This document shows positions 25,050-32,821 of a DNA stretch of 38,059 nucleotides, one piece after another. The first letter of the stretch is position 1, and every line of letters starts with the position of its first letter. The notes beneath the pieces were generated by a model. The model did no database searches. It was not told the origin of the DNA and saw nothing but the letters and a program-made list of their open reading frames with translations. This stretch comes from Planctomycetota bacterium (GTDB lineage: Bacteria; Planctomycetota; E44-bin39). The stretch covers positions 1 through 38,059 of the forward strand of contig SOJX01000157.1 of NCBI GenBank assembly GCA_004376375.1, read 5' to 3'. Position numbers and translations under genes: made by a program.

Positions 25050-28000
25050 CTAGATTTCGAACCCCTCCGGCTCAAAACACTCCAGATTCTCCGCGGTCAG
25101 CGTAACAGCGTCATACTGGTTCTCCACTTTCCCCGTCACGACGAAAAGCCCCATACCCCGCATGCGTTTCCTCACTCTGCGGAAAACGTCCGGGAACAGC
25201 GTCGCCTCGCAGATGCCGTATTCGTCCTCGATGGTAAGAAACGCCATCTGCTCCCCCTTCATGGTATTCGTAACGCGGGCCGCGGAAACGATACCGGCAA
25301 TGGCGACCTCCTCTCCCACATGCCCGCACACTTCCGAAGTCTTCACCCAGCCGTTTAGCGGCAGACTCCCGCGCAAAAAAGTCATGGGATGCCCGCGTGC
25401 CGAAAGCGCGAGCAACTCCCACTCGTCCTCGAATTTTTTCCGCTCCGAATAATCCTTGAGCTCAGGATAAGTCATCTCGGATTGCAGGGGCACAGCGCGC
25501 TGTGCCCCTGCATAGGATTTCTTTTTCGGACGCGTGAAAAGCTCCCACAGCAGGACCGGGCGGGAAAGGCCGGTGAAGTCGAACGCGCCCGAGCGAACGA
25601 GGTTCTCCGTCTCCTTCGGGCCGATGCCGGTCCGCGCGATAAAATCGGCAAGCCCCTGGTACGGCATCAGCCGCCGCTGTGAAACGGTTTTTTCGACCGA
25701 CTTCTGCGAAAGCTCGGCGATACGCAGAAGCCCGACGCGGATTTTTCCGTCCTCGAGCGTGAACTCCGGCCCCGACCGGTTGACGCACGGGAGCAGGATT
25801 TCGATTCCGCCGCGCCTGGCCGCCTCGATATAAACGCGCTTCGGGTACATCCCCGCGTTGTTGTTCATCGCCGCAACCCAGAACTCGGCCGGGTGATGCG
25901 CCTTCAGGTACGCGACCGTATACGCAAGGAGCGCATAACTCGCAGCATGTGCGCGGCAGAAACTGTAGGAGCAGAACTTCGCCATCTGAATCCAGAGGTC
26001 TTTCGCCAGTTTTTCATCGGTACCGCTCATGCGGCAATGGCGCAGGAAATGGTTGGACAACTCGAGGCGCTCCGCGTCGGACTCGCACTTCGTAACGGCG
26101 CGGCAGAAGTTGTCGGCCTCGCCCGTCGGGAGGTCGGTAAGGCATTTCGCGATAAGGAGCGCGTCGTCCTCGTAAAGAAGTACGCCGTGCGTGTCCCCGA
26201 ACACGCTTTCGAGCCGCGGGTCTGAAAAGGTCGGCTTTTCCAGCCCGCGCGCCCTCTTCACGAAAGTTTCCTTCATCCCGAGCGAAGCCGCGCCCGGACG
26301 GATGAGTGCAAGCGCCTGCATCACCTCGGCCGTGCCCGCCGGCCGCATCATCCTGAGAAGGTTCCGCATGGCCGGGCTCTCGAGCTGGTTGCAGCCGATA
26401 GTGTCGCCCGACTGAAGAAGGGCAATCGTCTTTTCTTCCGCGTCCGGAAGTTTTTCCGGCTCGATCCGGTCGCCCGTCGTAAGCTCGACAAGGTCGACCG
26501 CCTCCCTTATCGTCGAGACCGCGCGGTTGCCCAGGAGGTCGAGCTTGACGAGGCCGACCGCCTCCACGCCGTTCTTGTCGTACTGCGTTACGACGACGCC
26601 CTTTTCCGAGCGGTGCAAAGGCGCGTGGCGGAAGATCGGGTCCGGAGTTATCACCACGCCGCCGCAGTGCACGGAAAGGTGGTGCGGGAAGCCGGCAAGC
26701 TCCTGCGCGAATCGGCGGATTCTATGGAGGATTCGTGGCTGAATCGGCAAATTACGGTTGATACCCCGCTTCAGCATTTTCTGGATTTTCGTTATAACCG
26801 GGTCGGAAAGGCCGAACGTTTTCGCGACCTCCCTGAACGCGGACCTCGGCTGGAACGTCGCGTAGGTCGCGATCATGGCGACGTGGTCGTCGCCGTACTT
26901 TTTGTAGACGTAATCGATAACGTCGTCGCGCAGCCGCCAGCAGAAATCGATGTCGAGGTCGGGGAAATCCCTGCGCCCCGGGTTCAGGAAACGCTCGAAC
27001 GGCAGGTTGTACTTGAGCGGGTCGACGTTCGTTATGCCGAGGCAGTAGGAGACGATCGAGCTCGCGCCCGAGCCGCGCCCGGCCGTCGGCGTGCCGAGCC
27101 CGCGGGCGTGACCGACGATATCGGCGACGATAAGAAAATAATCGGCAAAGCCCATGCGGCAGATCATGTCGAGCTCGAAATCGAGCCGCTCCCGCACCGG
27201 CGTTGTAATTTTTTCGTAACGGTCCAGCGCGCGGGAATACGCCGTCTCTCTCAACTGCTTCGCCGCCGGCTTGCCGTCCACCTCCGGCACTTTCGGGAAA
27301 ACGTGGCTTCGTCCCAGCAGATCGAAATCGACCGACTCCGCGATACGCATCGTGTTTTCGAGAGCTTCCGGGCAGTCGGAAAAAAGCTCGTGCATCTCGA
27401 ACGGCTGGCGGAGATAACCTTCCCGGTTTTTCCCAGCATCCTTTTTTACATTCTCCACAGTATCGAGCTGTTTCATCGCGGTAAGCACTTCGTGCAGTGG
27501 ATAATCTTCCGGCGAGGCGAAATAAATATCGCTCGCCGCGACGAGTCCGATACCCATTTCTTTCGCCGCGGTGATAATCCGCCGTTCATGGCTTGTTTGT
27601 AGGGGCACGGCGCGCCGTGCCCCTACATTTTCGAGCGGCTCCGCCGCGCGTTTATCTGTAGGGGCAAGGCATGCCTTGCCCCTACATGGCCGGGTCAGTT
27701 CGAGATAAAAATTATCTCTGTCGAGTTTATCCGCGACTTTTTCCGCAAGCGGGATGTCCTCGGTAAGAATCACGAGGCCGTCCTGAAGCCCGGGCAGCGC
27801 GTCCGAAAGTGAAAAACTTTTTTCGAGATTACGATGGGTGATTATCTCGCACAGGTTGGCATAACCGGCGGCATTTCTGACAAGCAGCACGGCTTCTTCA
27901 TTTTCGGTTGAAACAATCGCGCCGACTACCGGTTTTACGCCGAACTCTTTCGCCGCTTTGCAGAAATCGACGGCGCCGTACAGGTTGTTCTCGTCGGTGA

Positions 28001-28112
28001 GTGCGAGCGAGCGGATTCCGAACTCCGCCGCGCGTTTCACGATTGCATAGACGTCGGACGCGCCGGCAAGGAGCGAGTTGCTACTTCGTAAGCGAAGGGG
28101 TGCGTAAGACAT
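25050..28112 (-). CDS. DNA polymerase III alpha-type polymerase, probably error-prone DnaE2/ImuC-like
   Basis: The 1020-residue C-family polymerase has a PHP domain (about 1-200), a palm with TPTAGRGSGASS (about 344) and the catalytic PDLDIDF (about 384), then fingers and helix-hairpin-helix (about 780-850), and an OB fold near the C-terminus (VAIAGIVSAARVTNTMKGEQ). The usual HxH of PHP motif 1 is replaced (YAPLRLRSSNSLL), so that domain is probably not a nuclease. Size and context favour the translesion type over the replicative enzyme. The gene overlaps the end of the Y-family polymerase by 32 bases. Class A/B palindromes are translated within it at residues about 143-172 and 867-877, apparently tolerated as loop insertions. 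Assignment as DnaE2 rather than DnaE1 is inference. Confidence 0.85.
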   Translation of the reverse strand: MSYAPLRLRSSNSLLAGASDVYAIVKRAAEFGIRSLALTDENNLYGAVDFCKAAKEFGVKPVVGAIVSTENEEAVLLVRNAAGYANLCEIITHRNLEKSFSLSDALPGLQDGLVILTEDIPLAEKVADKLDRDNFYLELTRPCRGKACLAPTDKRAAEPLENVGARRAVPLQTSHERRIITAAKEMGIGLVAASDIYFASPEDYPLHEVLTAMKQLDTVENVKKDAGKNREGYLRQPFEMHELFSDCPEALENTMRIAESVDFDLLGRSHVFPKVPEVDGKPAAKQLRETAYSRALDRYEKITTPVRERLDFELDMICRMGFADYFLIVADIVGHARGLGTPTAGRGSGASSIVSYCLGITNVDPLKYNLPFERFLNPGRRDFPDLDIDFCWRLRDDVIDYVYKKYGDDHVAMIATYATFQPRSAFREVAKTFGLSDPVITKIQKMLKRGINRNLPIQPRILHRIRRFAQELAGFPHHLSVHCGGVVITPDPIFRHAPLHRSEKGVVVTQYDKNGVEAVGLVKLDLLGNRAVSTIREAVDLVELTTGDRIEPEKLPDAEEKTIALLQSGDTIGCNQLESPAMRNLLRMMRPAGTAEVMQALALIRPGAASLGMKETFVKRARGLEKPTFSDPRLESVFGDTHGVLLYEDDALLIAKCLTDLPTGEADNFCRAVTKCESDAERLELSNHFLRHCRMSGTDEKLAKDLWIQMAKFCSYSFCRAHAASYALLAYTVAYLKAHHPAEFWVAAMNNNAGMYPKRVYIEAARRGGIEILLPCVNRSGPEFTLEDGKIRVGLLRIAELSQKSVEKTVSQRRLMPYQGLADFIARTGIGPKETENLVRSGAFDFTGLSRPVLLWELFTRPKKKSYAGAQRAVPLQSEMTYPELKDYSERKKFEDEWELLALSARGHPMTFLRGSLPLNGWVKTSEVCGHVGEEVAIAGIVSAARVTNTMKGEQMAFLTIEDEYGICEATLFPDVFRRVRKRMRGMGLFVVTGKVENQYDAVTLTAENLECFEPEGFEI
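25483..25512. repeat. Class A palindrome inside the polymerase gene
   Basis: A perfect 15+15 palindrome (TGCAGGGGCACAGCG and its complement) is read in the gene as AGAQRAVPLQ between KKKSY and SEMTYPELKDY, in the linker before the C-terminal OB region. Confidence 0.9.
27599..27686. repeat. A-B-A composite palindrome inside the polymerase gene
   Basis: Two perfect class A palindromes (27599-27626 and 27657-27686) flank a class B-like stem GCGGC-TCC-GCCGC (27635-27647). All three are translated: the first-read palindrome gives CRGKACLAPT and the last gives VGARRAVPLQ. The insert separates LELTRP from HERRIITAAKEMG, which are adjacent or nearly so in relatives as I know them. Confidence 0.9.
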
Positions 28113-29286
28113 AGCCGTAAGAGTCCTGCTTCAGCCTGCCGAGGAGGTTGAGCGAGTGGCCCGCGACAAGCGCGGAAAAGCCGAACCTTTCGCGGACGGC
28201 GTCGACGGCAGAGAGGAGTTTTTCGGCGAGGCCGTCTTTCCGGTCGCTGAAAAGCGAGCGCTGCACTTCCCCCGAGGGCGAGATGCGGGAAGCACGCGCG
28301 CCTATTCGGATGAGGGAAACCCGCCGGGTGTGGATTTTCTTCAGAAGCTTCGCCGCCATGGCATAAAGCTCATTGTCCAGGCCCGTCGGCTCAAAAAGGC
28401 TTTTGGCCGCCTTGTCGTGGACGCCGTCGCTGTAGCCGATTTTGACGCGCACGTTCTTCGCGACGCAGCCGAGCCGGCGCAGCGTATTGCCGATGCGCTC
28501 GGTAAGGTAATAGAGCATTCCCTCGATCTCGCCCCTGTTTATGGTTTCCCTGTGGAAGGCTGTCTCGCGCGAAATGCTTTTGGGGATTTCCCTTTTCGTA
28601 ACCACCATGCTGTCGCGGCCGCGGGCGCGCTCGTATATCGCGAGCCCGAGCGCGCCGAAAAGCGACCCGAGCCCCTCGCGCGGCAACCCCTGCAGCTCGC
28701 CGACCGTTTCGATATTGAGCTTGTTCAGAACCTTCGACGTCCTCCACCCCACGCCCGGCAGGTCGCCGACCGGAAAAGCGGCAAGAAAAGATTTAACTTC
28801 ATCCGGCTCGACGAGGCGCAGGCCGTCGGGCTTGCCCGCTTTGCCCGCCATCCTCGCCACGACGCGGCTCGGGCCGATGCCCGCGGTAACGTCAAGGCCG
28901 GTTTCGTGTTTTATTTCTCTTTTGAGTTTTCCGCCCATCTGAAAAATATCGCCGTGGAGGCGCTCGCTTCCGGTCAGATCGAGATAGCAGTCGTCCAGAA
29001 AACTTTCGACGCTGGGCGAGAATCGGCGGCATACCTCCCACACGCAGTCGGCGAAACAGCGGTAGACCGAATAGTTGCCGTCGAGTATGACGACATCGGG
29101 GCACATCCTTTTCGCGTCGGAAAGCCCCTGCCCCGCGTAGAGGCCGAACTTTCGCGCCTCGTAGGAGCACGACGCGATGCAGCCGTTACCCACGATAACG
29201 GGCCACCCCTTCAGGCGCGGGTTGCGAAGCTGCTCCACCGACGCGAAAAAAGCGTCGATGTCCAGATGGAGAATTCTGTTTTCCAT
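28081..29286 (-). CDS. Y-family translesion DNA polymerase (DinB/ImuB-like)
   Basis: The 401-residue polymerase starts MENRILHLDIDAFFASVEQ, placed five bases after the upstream stop; a longer frame would begin inside that gene. Catalytic D9 is present. The second motif reads FLDDCYLDLTG, so D98 is kept but the usual Glu is Asp (D99). The SYEARKFG, GIGPSRVVARMAGKAGKPDG and helix-hairpin-helix LPGVGWRTSKVLNKL segments are standard, and a little-finger domain follows. ImuB proteins lose the catalytic triad, so this one, with Asp-Asp-Asp, is closer to an active DinB. It is third-last in a same-strand cassette, after a DUF6504-like gene and before the DnaE-type polymerase. Confidence 0.9.
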   Translation of the reverse strand: MENRILHLDIDAFFASVEQLRNPRLKGWPVIVGNGCIASCSYEARKFGLYAGQGLSDAKRMCPDVVILDGNYSVYRCFADCVWEVCRRFSPSVESFLDDCYLDLTGSERLHGDIFQMGGKLKREIKHETGLDVTAGIGPSRVVARMAGKAGKPDGLRLVEPDEVKSFLAAFPVGDLPGVGWRTSKVLNKLNIETVGELQGLPREGLGSLFGALGLAIYERARGRDSMVVTKREIPKSISRETAFHRETINRGEIEGMLYYLTERIGNTLRRLGCVAKNVRVKIGYSDGVHDKAAKSLFEPTGLDNELYAMAAKLLKKIHTRRVSLIRIGARASRISPSGEVQRSLFSDRKDGLAEKLLSAVDAVRERFGFSALVAGHSLNLLGRLKQDSYGYVLRTPSLTK

Positions 29287-29291
29287 GTATA

Positions 29292-29540
29292 TCAATCCAG
29301 CACGACGCGTTCGAGGCGCCATATCGCTTCGCCGGTGCGGAAGGCGAGCTCGTACATGTCGCCGCCGGCCTCAACCGAGAAATAGTAAATCGGGTGCCGG
29401 TGCTGCCTGTCGATCCAGCGGCTGTTTATGCTTTTTATGCGGTATGTTCTGCCGCCGCGCTTGAACATGAGCGGCGTTATCGAGCCGCCCGCGAAGTCGG
29501 CCCTGACTTTGACGGTTTCACCGATTGTCTCGACACGCAT
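29292..29540 (-). CDS. DUF6504-like small protein
   Basis: The 82-residue protein (RGGRTYRIKSINSRWIDRQ, then YYFSVEAGGDMYELAFRTGE) resembles the small beta-rich DUF6504 proteins that accompany Y-family and DnaE2 polymerases in other bacteria. This identification is from memory of the motif. It is separated from the Y-family polymerase start by five bases and is probably the first gene of the cassette. Function is unknown; an accessory role in translesion synthesis fits the position. Confidence 0.65.
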   Translation of the reverse strand: MRVETIGETVKVRADFAGGSITPLMFKRGGRTYRIKSINSRWIDRQHRHPIYYFSVEAGGDMYELAFRTGEAIWRLERVVLD

Positions 29541-29544
29541 AACG

Positions 29545-29588
29545 TTCGGTTATTCGGTTATTCGGTTATTCGGTTGTTCAGTTCCTCG
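29545..29588. repeat. Class C tandem repeat, unit CGGTTATT, period 8
   Basis: Three exact CGGTTATT units are followed by CGGTTGTT and CAGTTCCT, directly upstream of the cassette's first ATG on the minus strand. The unit matches that at 11672-11711. Confidence 0.8.
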
Positions 29589-29623
29589 ATTACAGGGAGC
29601 TTCGCACATCATTTTATTTAATA

Positions 29624-29664
29624 AAACCTTATCCCTTATCCCATACCCCTTATCCCTTTGTTTT
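29624..29664. repeat. Class C tandem repeat, ACCTTATCCC-type units
   Basis: Units ccttatcc, cttatccc, ataccc and cttatccc lie between the radical SAM stop and the polymerase cassette. Confidence 0.6.
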
Positions 29665-30615
29665 CTAAAAGAGCTTTCCCTGCAATTCCTTCTGCCGGTG
29701 CTTTGCGGCGAACTGGCCCGCAATCGAGCACGAGCCCGCGGCAACGACGTCCGGGTTCTTGCAGGTGCAGCACTTCATCTCGAGGCCCAGCTTGCCGCAC
29801 ACGGCCCCGATTGACTCATACATCCGCCTGCGCCTGGGTTTCGGAAGCGCGAGGACCCTCGCTATGCCGCCGTGAATCTGCGTTTCCGCTCCCCTCTCGA
29901 ACTGCTCCAGCACGCGCCCGGCAAGCTCGCTGCCGCAACGTTTCATATTCGCCCCGATAAGCGGGCGCATGAACAGCGCGCTCACGGCGACCCGTTTCAC
30001 GCCCGCGGAAGCGGCGGCGGAAAGGAGCGCCGAGATTTCGTCACGGTTGTCGGTTACGCCGGGCAGGATGGGGTCAAGGCGCACCGCGACGTCTACTCCG
30101 AGGCGGACCAGGCTGCGCACGTTTTCAAGCCGCTCGGCCGGCGCGGCCGCACCCGGCTCGAAAACGGAGCTTATACTTTCCGACAGGCTCACGATTCCGA
30201 TACCGGCCGCGACCTGTCCCGAATGTTTCGCGATCAACTGCAAAAACTTTTCAGGGATAACGCCCTTTGTCAGAAAAGAAACGCCCAGCCGGTTTTTCAG
30301 CAAAAACTCCAGAACCTCGTATCCGAGGTCGAGCACTTCCGGCACAGGCTGAAAAAGGTCGGTCGAGGTGCTGAAATAAACCGTCCGCGGTTTTTTGCGC
30401 TTGCGCCGAAGCTCGTCCCTGAGAAGCTCGAGCGTATTCCCGTAAAGAACGAGCCTGCCGTCGCCGGGGTATGAGCTGTAGCCCCGGGCGTAGCAGTAAA
30501 GACAGCCGTGGACGCAGCCGGCCGTGAGGTTGACCGTCGGCGTGTTGCCGAGACAGAACACGCTCGAGGGAGTAAGCACAGCCGATTTCCGATTCTCGCG
30601 TACAATCCGGACCAT
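29665..30615 (-). CDS. Radical SAM protein, spore photoproduct lyase-like
   Basis: The 316-residue protein binds a [4Fe-4S] cluster through C34-x3-C38-x2-C41 (CVHGCLYCY) after a short N-terminal segment. This arrangement and the following YARGYSSYPGDGR and VYFSTSTDLFQPVPE segments match SplB-related proteins. The C-terminal CCTCKNPD and a later cysteine could bind a second metal site. True spore lyases repair thymine spore dimers; this branch in non-sporulating bacteria has no settled role. It lies on the same strand upstream of the translesion cassette, separated by 124 bases of repeats, so a DNA-repair link is plausible but unproven. Confidence 0.8.
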   Translation of the reverse strand: MVRIVRENRKSAVLTPSSVFCLGNTPTVNLTAGCVHGCLYCYARGYSSYPGDGRLVLYGNTLELLRDELRRKRKKPRTVYFSTSTDLFQPVPEVLDLGYEVLEFLLKNRLGVSFLTKGVIPEKFLQLIAKHSGQVAAGIGIVSLSESISSVFEPGAAAPAERLENVRSLVRLGVDVAVRLDPILPGVTDNRDEISALLSAAASAGVKRVAVSALFMRPLIGANMKRCGSELAGRVLEQFERGAETQIHGGIARVLALPKPRRRRMYESIGAVCGKLGLEMKCCTCKNPDVVAAGSCSIAGQFAAKHRQKELQGKLF

Positions 30616-30788
30616 TTGAAGTCCTTACATTCAAGTACGGGTGAGTCAGGGTAATCTTAACACACTCGAAGGTGCCTGTCAAGGAATACCTTATATTTCC
30701 CTAACATATTTTCGCCTGCTTTTTGCCCATTAAAACCGGCAAATTATCCACAGATTCGGCCACCCCCTACTTTATCCCGGGAAATTCC

Positions 30789-30816
30789 TTGCCGCATCCT
30801 TTTCACCCGCTATAAT
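30789..30816 (+). promoter_or_regulatory. Sigma70-type promoter of the MFS gene
   Basis: TTGCCG, 16 bases, TATAAT. Transcription would begin at about 30823, practically on the ATG at 30824, which bears on the choice of start codon. Confidence 0.65.
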
Positions 30817-30823
30817 CGCGGAA

Positions 30824-32122
30824 ATGCAGGAGAATTCCCCATTGGCGACCGCACAGCCTTCAGACGGCTACAAAGACCGCTTCCGCCCCACCGTTGGTTG
30901 GGTAACCTACGATCTGGCGAACACGATATTTTCATTCATGGTCGTCACTGCTTTCGGCTCGGTCTACCTCGAAAAGATAGCCGGGAAAGACGTTTACTTC
31001 GGGGCCGCCAACACTATCTCGATGGTGGCAGCCGGCCTGCTTGTCCCGGTTCTGGGCGCCATATCGGACCGAAGCGGACACAGCAAGAAATGGATTTTCG
31101 CGTTCACCCTGATCTGCTGCACGTCAACGATACTCTACGGTCTGTTCCCGACCGGCAACAGGGCGCTCGCTATAACGATGCTGGTCGTGTTTTTCGTGAT
31201 CGCTAATTTCAGTTTTCAGTCTTCGCTGGTCTTCTATAACTCATTTCTTCCTGAACTTGCGAGCAAAAAGCGGTTGGGATTCGTTTCCGGCCTTGGCATC
31301 GGCGTGGGCTATGCGGGTAACATCCTCGGGATCGCAACGGCACTCGTATACTTCAGCATCTACGGGAAGAACGCAAACCCGTGGCCCCTTTTCATTACTA
31401 CGGGAGTTTTGTTTTTCCTATTTGCCCTCCCCTGCTTTATATGGGTGCGTGAAAGAAAAATCAAAGACCCCGAACCCATAAGCGGCGCACTTGTCGGGCG
31501 CTCCTTCAAAGAACTCTGGCGAACGCTCAGGTCGCTTCCGTCGCACAAGGCGCTGATGCTTTTTCTCATCGGGAACTTTCTGTGCATGGACGGGCTGAAC
31601 ACGACCATCGTCTGCGCGACGCGGACACTGACCGAAGTGATGGGCCTCGACAAGGAAGCCTTCACCAAGGTACTGCTCGGTTTTTCCGTCACCGCACTCG
31701 CGGTAGGGCTTGTACTCGGGAAACTCATCGACGTCATCGGCTCGTGGAAAACGTTCTACATCAGCGGCGCAGCATTCACAGTCGCGCTCATCGTCTGCTC
31801 ACTTGTCCAGCAGAAGGCTATCTTCATCGGAACGTTTATCGCGCTCGGGCCCATCGGCCTTGCAGGCATCCAGGCGGCGGGGCGGAAAATACTTATCGAG
31901 CTTGCGCCCCCCGAGAAGATCGGTGAATACTTCGGCCTGTTCGGCCTTACGAACAAAGTATCAGCGCTGGGCGTGCTCATATTTTTCATTATAACCGACG
32001 CGCTGGGCGGCGACGCGTTCGCGTTCCGCATCGGCCTCGCGTTTCTTCTCCTTTTCGTCGTGCCCGGAATCATATGCGTTGCATTTGCGGGAAAAGCACA
32101 TCGCCGCACAACCGAGAGTTGA
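30824..32122 (+). CDS. Major facilitator superfamily transporter, UMF1/Atg22-like
   Basis: The frame from ATG 30824 gives 432 residues with about 12 hydrophobic segments. GWVTYDLANTIFSFMVVTAF at the N-terminus is the UMF1-family signature, and AISDRSGHSKKW is the MFS loop 2-3 motif. The substrate cannot be assigned. The start is uncertain: the promoter puts the mRNA end at the ATG, which would be leaderless, whereas an in-frame TTG at 30842 has AGGAG nine bases upstream and would give a 426-residue protein. I favour the TTG but list the longer frame. The acyltransferase gene follows after six bases. Confidence 0.88.
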   Translation: MQENSPLATAQPSDGYKDRFRPTVGWVTYDLANTIFSFMVVTAFGSVYLEKIAGKDVYFGAANTISMVAAGLLVPVLGAISDRSGHSKKWIFAFTLICCTSTILYGLFPTGNRALAITMLVVFFVIANFSFQSSLVFYNSFLPELASKKRLGFVSGLGIGVGYAGNILGIATALVYFSIYGKNANPWPLFITTGVLFFLFALPCFIWVRERKIKDPEPISGALVGRSFKELWRTLRSLPSHKALMLFLIGNFLCMDGLNTTIVCATRTLTEVMGLDKEAFTKVLLGFSVTALAVGLVLGKLIDVIGSWKTFYISGAAFTVALIVCSLVQQKAIFIGTFIALGPIGLAGIQAAGRKILIELAPPEKIGEYFGLFGLTNKVSALGVLIFFIITDALGGDAFAFRIGLAFLLLFVVPGIICVAFAGKAHRRTTES

Positions 32123-32128
32123 AAAAAT

Positions 32129-32821
32129 ATGCCGTTCGTCAGTTTCGACAATCCGATAGCCCGTCTCTTTTACCTCTCGATAAAGGGGCTGGGGAACCTT
32201 CTCTACGGCATGGGTTTCAGCGCACAAGTCATCGGCGAGCGCCACATCCCGGAAAGCGGGCCGGTGATAATCGCCTCCAACCACCCGTCCTTCCTCGACC
32301 CGGTCCTTATCGGGATCAAGGTGCGCCGGCGCGTCAGGTTCATGGCATGGGACTTGATTTTCCGCATACCCGTCATCGCCTTCATGGCCGAATCGCTCGG
32401 CGCATTCCCGGTGAGCATGAAAAAGATGGGAAAAGATACGCTCGCCAAGACGCTCGAAATTCTCAGCGGCGGCCACGTGCTCGGGATTTTCCCCGACGGA
32501 AAGAGGACGGATTCGGGGAAGATGGAGAATCTCAAGCCGGGCGCGGTCAGGATGGCCCTGACCGTTGGCGCGCCTATCGTGCCGTGCTCGATTATAGGCG
32601 CGTTCAAGGCCTGGCCGAAAACGCGCCTGTGGTGCCAGACGGGGGAGATAACGGTAGTCTTCCACCCGCCGATAGTATTTTCAGAAGAAGAAAAAAAACA
32701 TAAGCGCGATCAGGAGTTTATCGAGGAAATAAACGGCAGGATAAAGAATATCGTAAACACTTCTATCGATTCTCCCCCCGTCCGCCGGGGAGCGCCTTTA
32801 ACGCGCGCTCGATCTCGGTAA
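32129..32821 (+). CDS. plsC: 1-acyl-sn-glycerol-3-phosphate acyltransferase-type enzyme (PlsC family)
   Basis: The 230-residue membrane-associated enzyme would transfer an acyl group to lysophosphatidate in phospholipid synthesis. The HX4D motif is NHPSFLD (H52, D57), and the substrate-binding motif FPDGKRT (121-127) replaces the usual FPEGTRS. VIIASNHPS and GAPIVPCSIIGAF are typical. It starts six bases after the MFS stop and is probably co-transcribed. Its last 59 bases overlap the 3' end of the opposite-strand gene. The MFS partner might move a lipid precursor, but that is only suggested by position. Confidence 0.88.
   Translation: MPFVSFDNPIARLFYLSIKGLGNLLYGMGFSAQVIGERHIPESGPVIIASNHPSFLDPVLIGIKVRRRVRFMAWDLIFRIPVIAFMAESLGAFPVSMKKMGKDTLAKTLEILSGGHVLGIFPDGKRTDSGKMENLKPGAVRMALTVGAPIVPCSIIGAFKAWPKTRLWCQTGEITVVFHPPIVFSEEEKKHKRDQEFIEEINGRIKNIVNTSIDSPPVRRGAPLTRARSR

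Noticed and set aside
27599..27686. The palindromes in dnaE as evidence of a pseudogene
   Set aside because: The frame stays open across all three copies, and the downstream catalytic and OB regions are intact.
28156..29385. 409-residue plus-strand frame opposite the Y-family polymerase
   Set aside because: It is a shadow of a well-supported polymerase gene; no motif or start signal.
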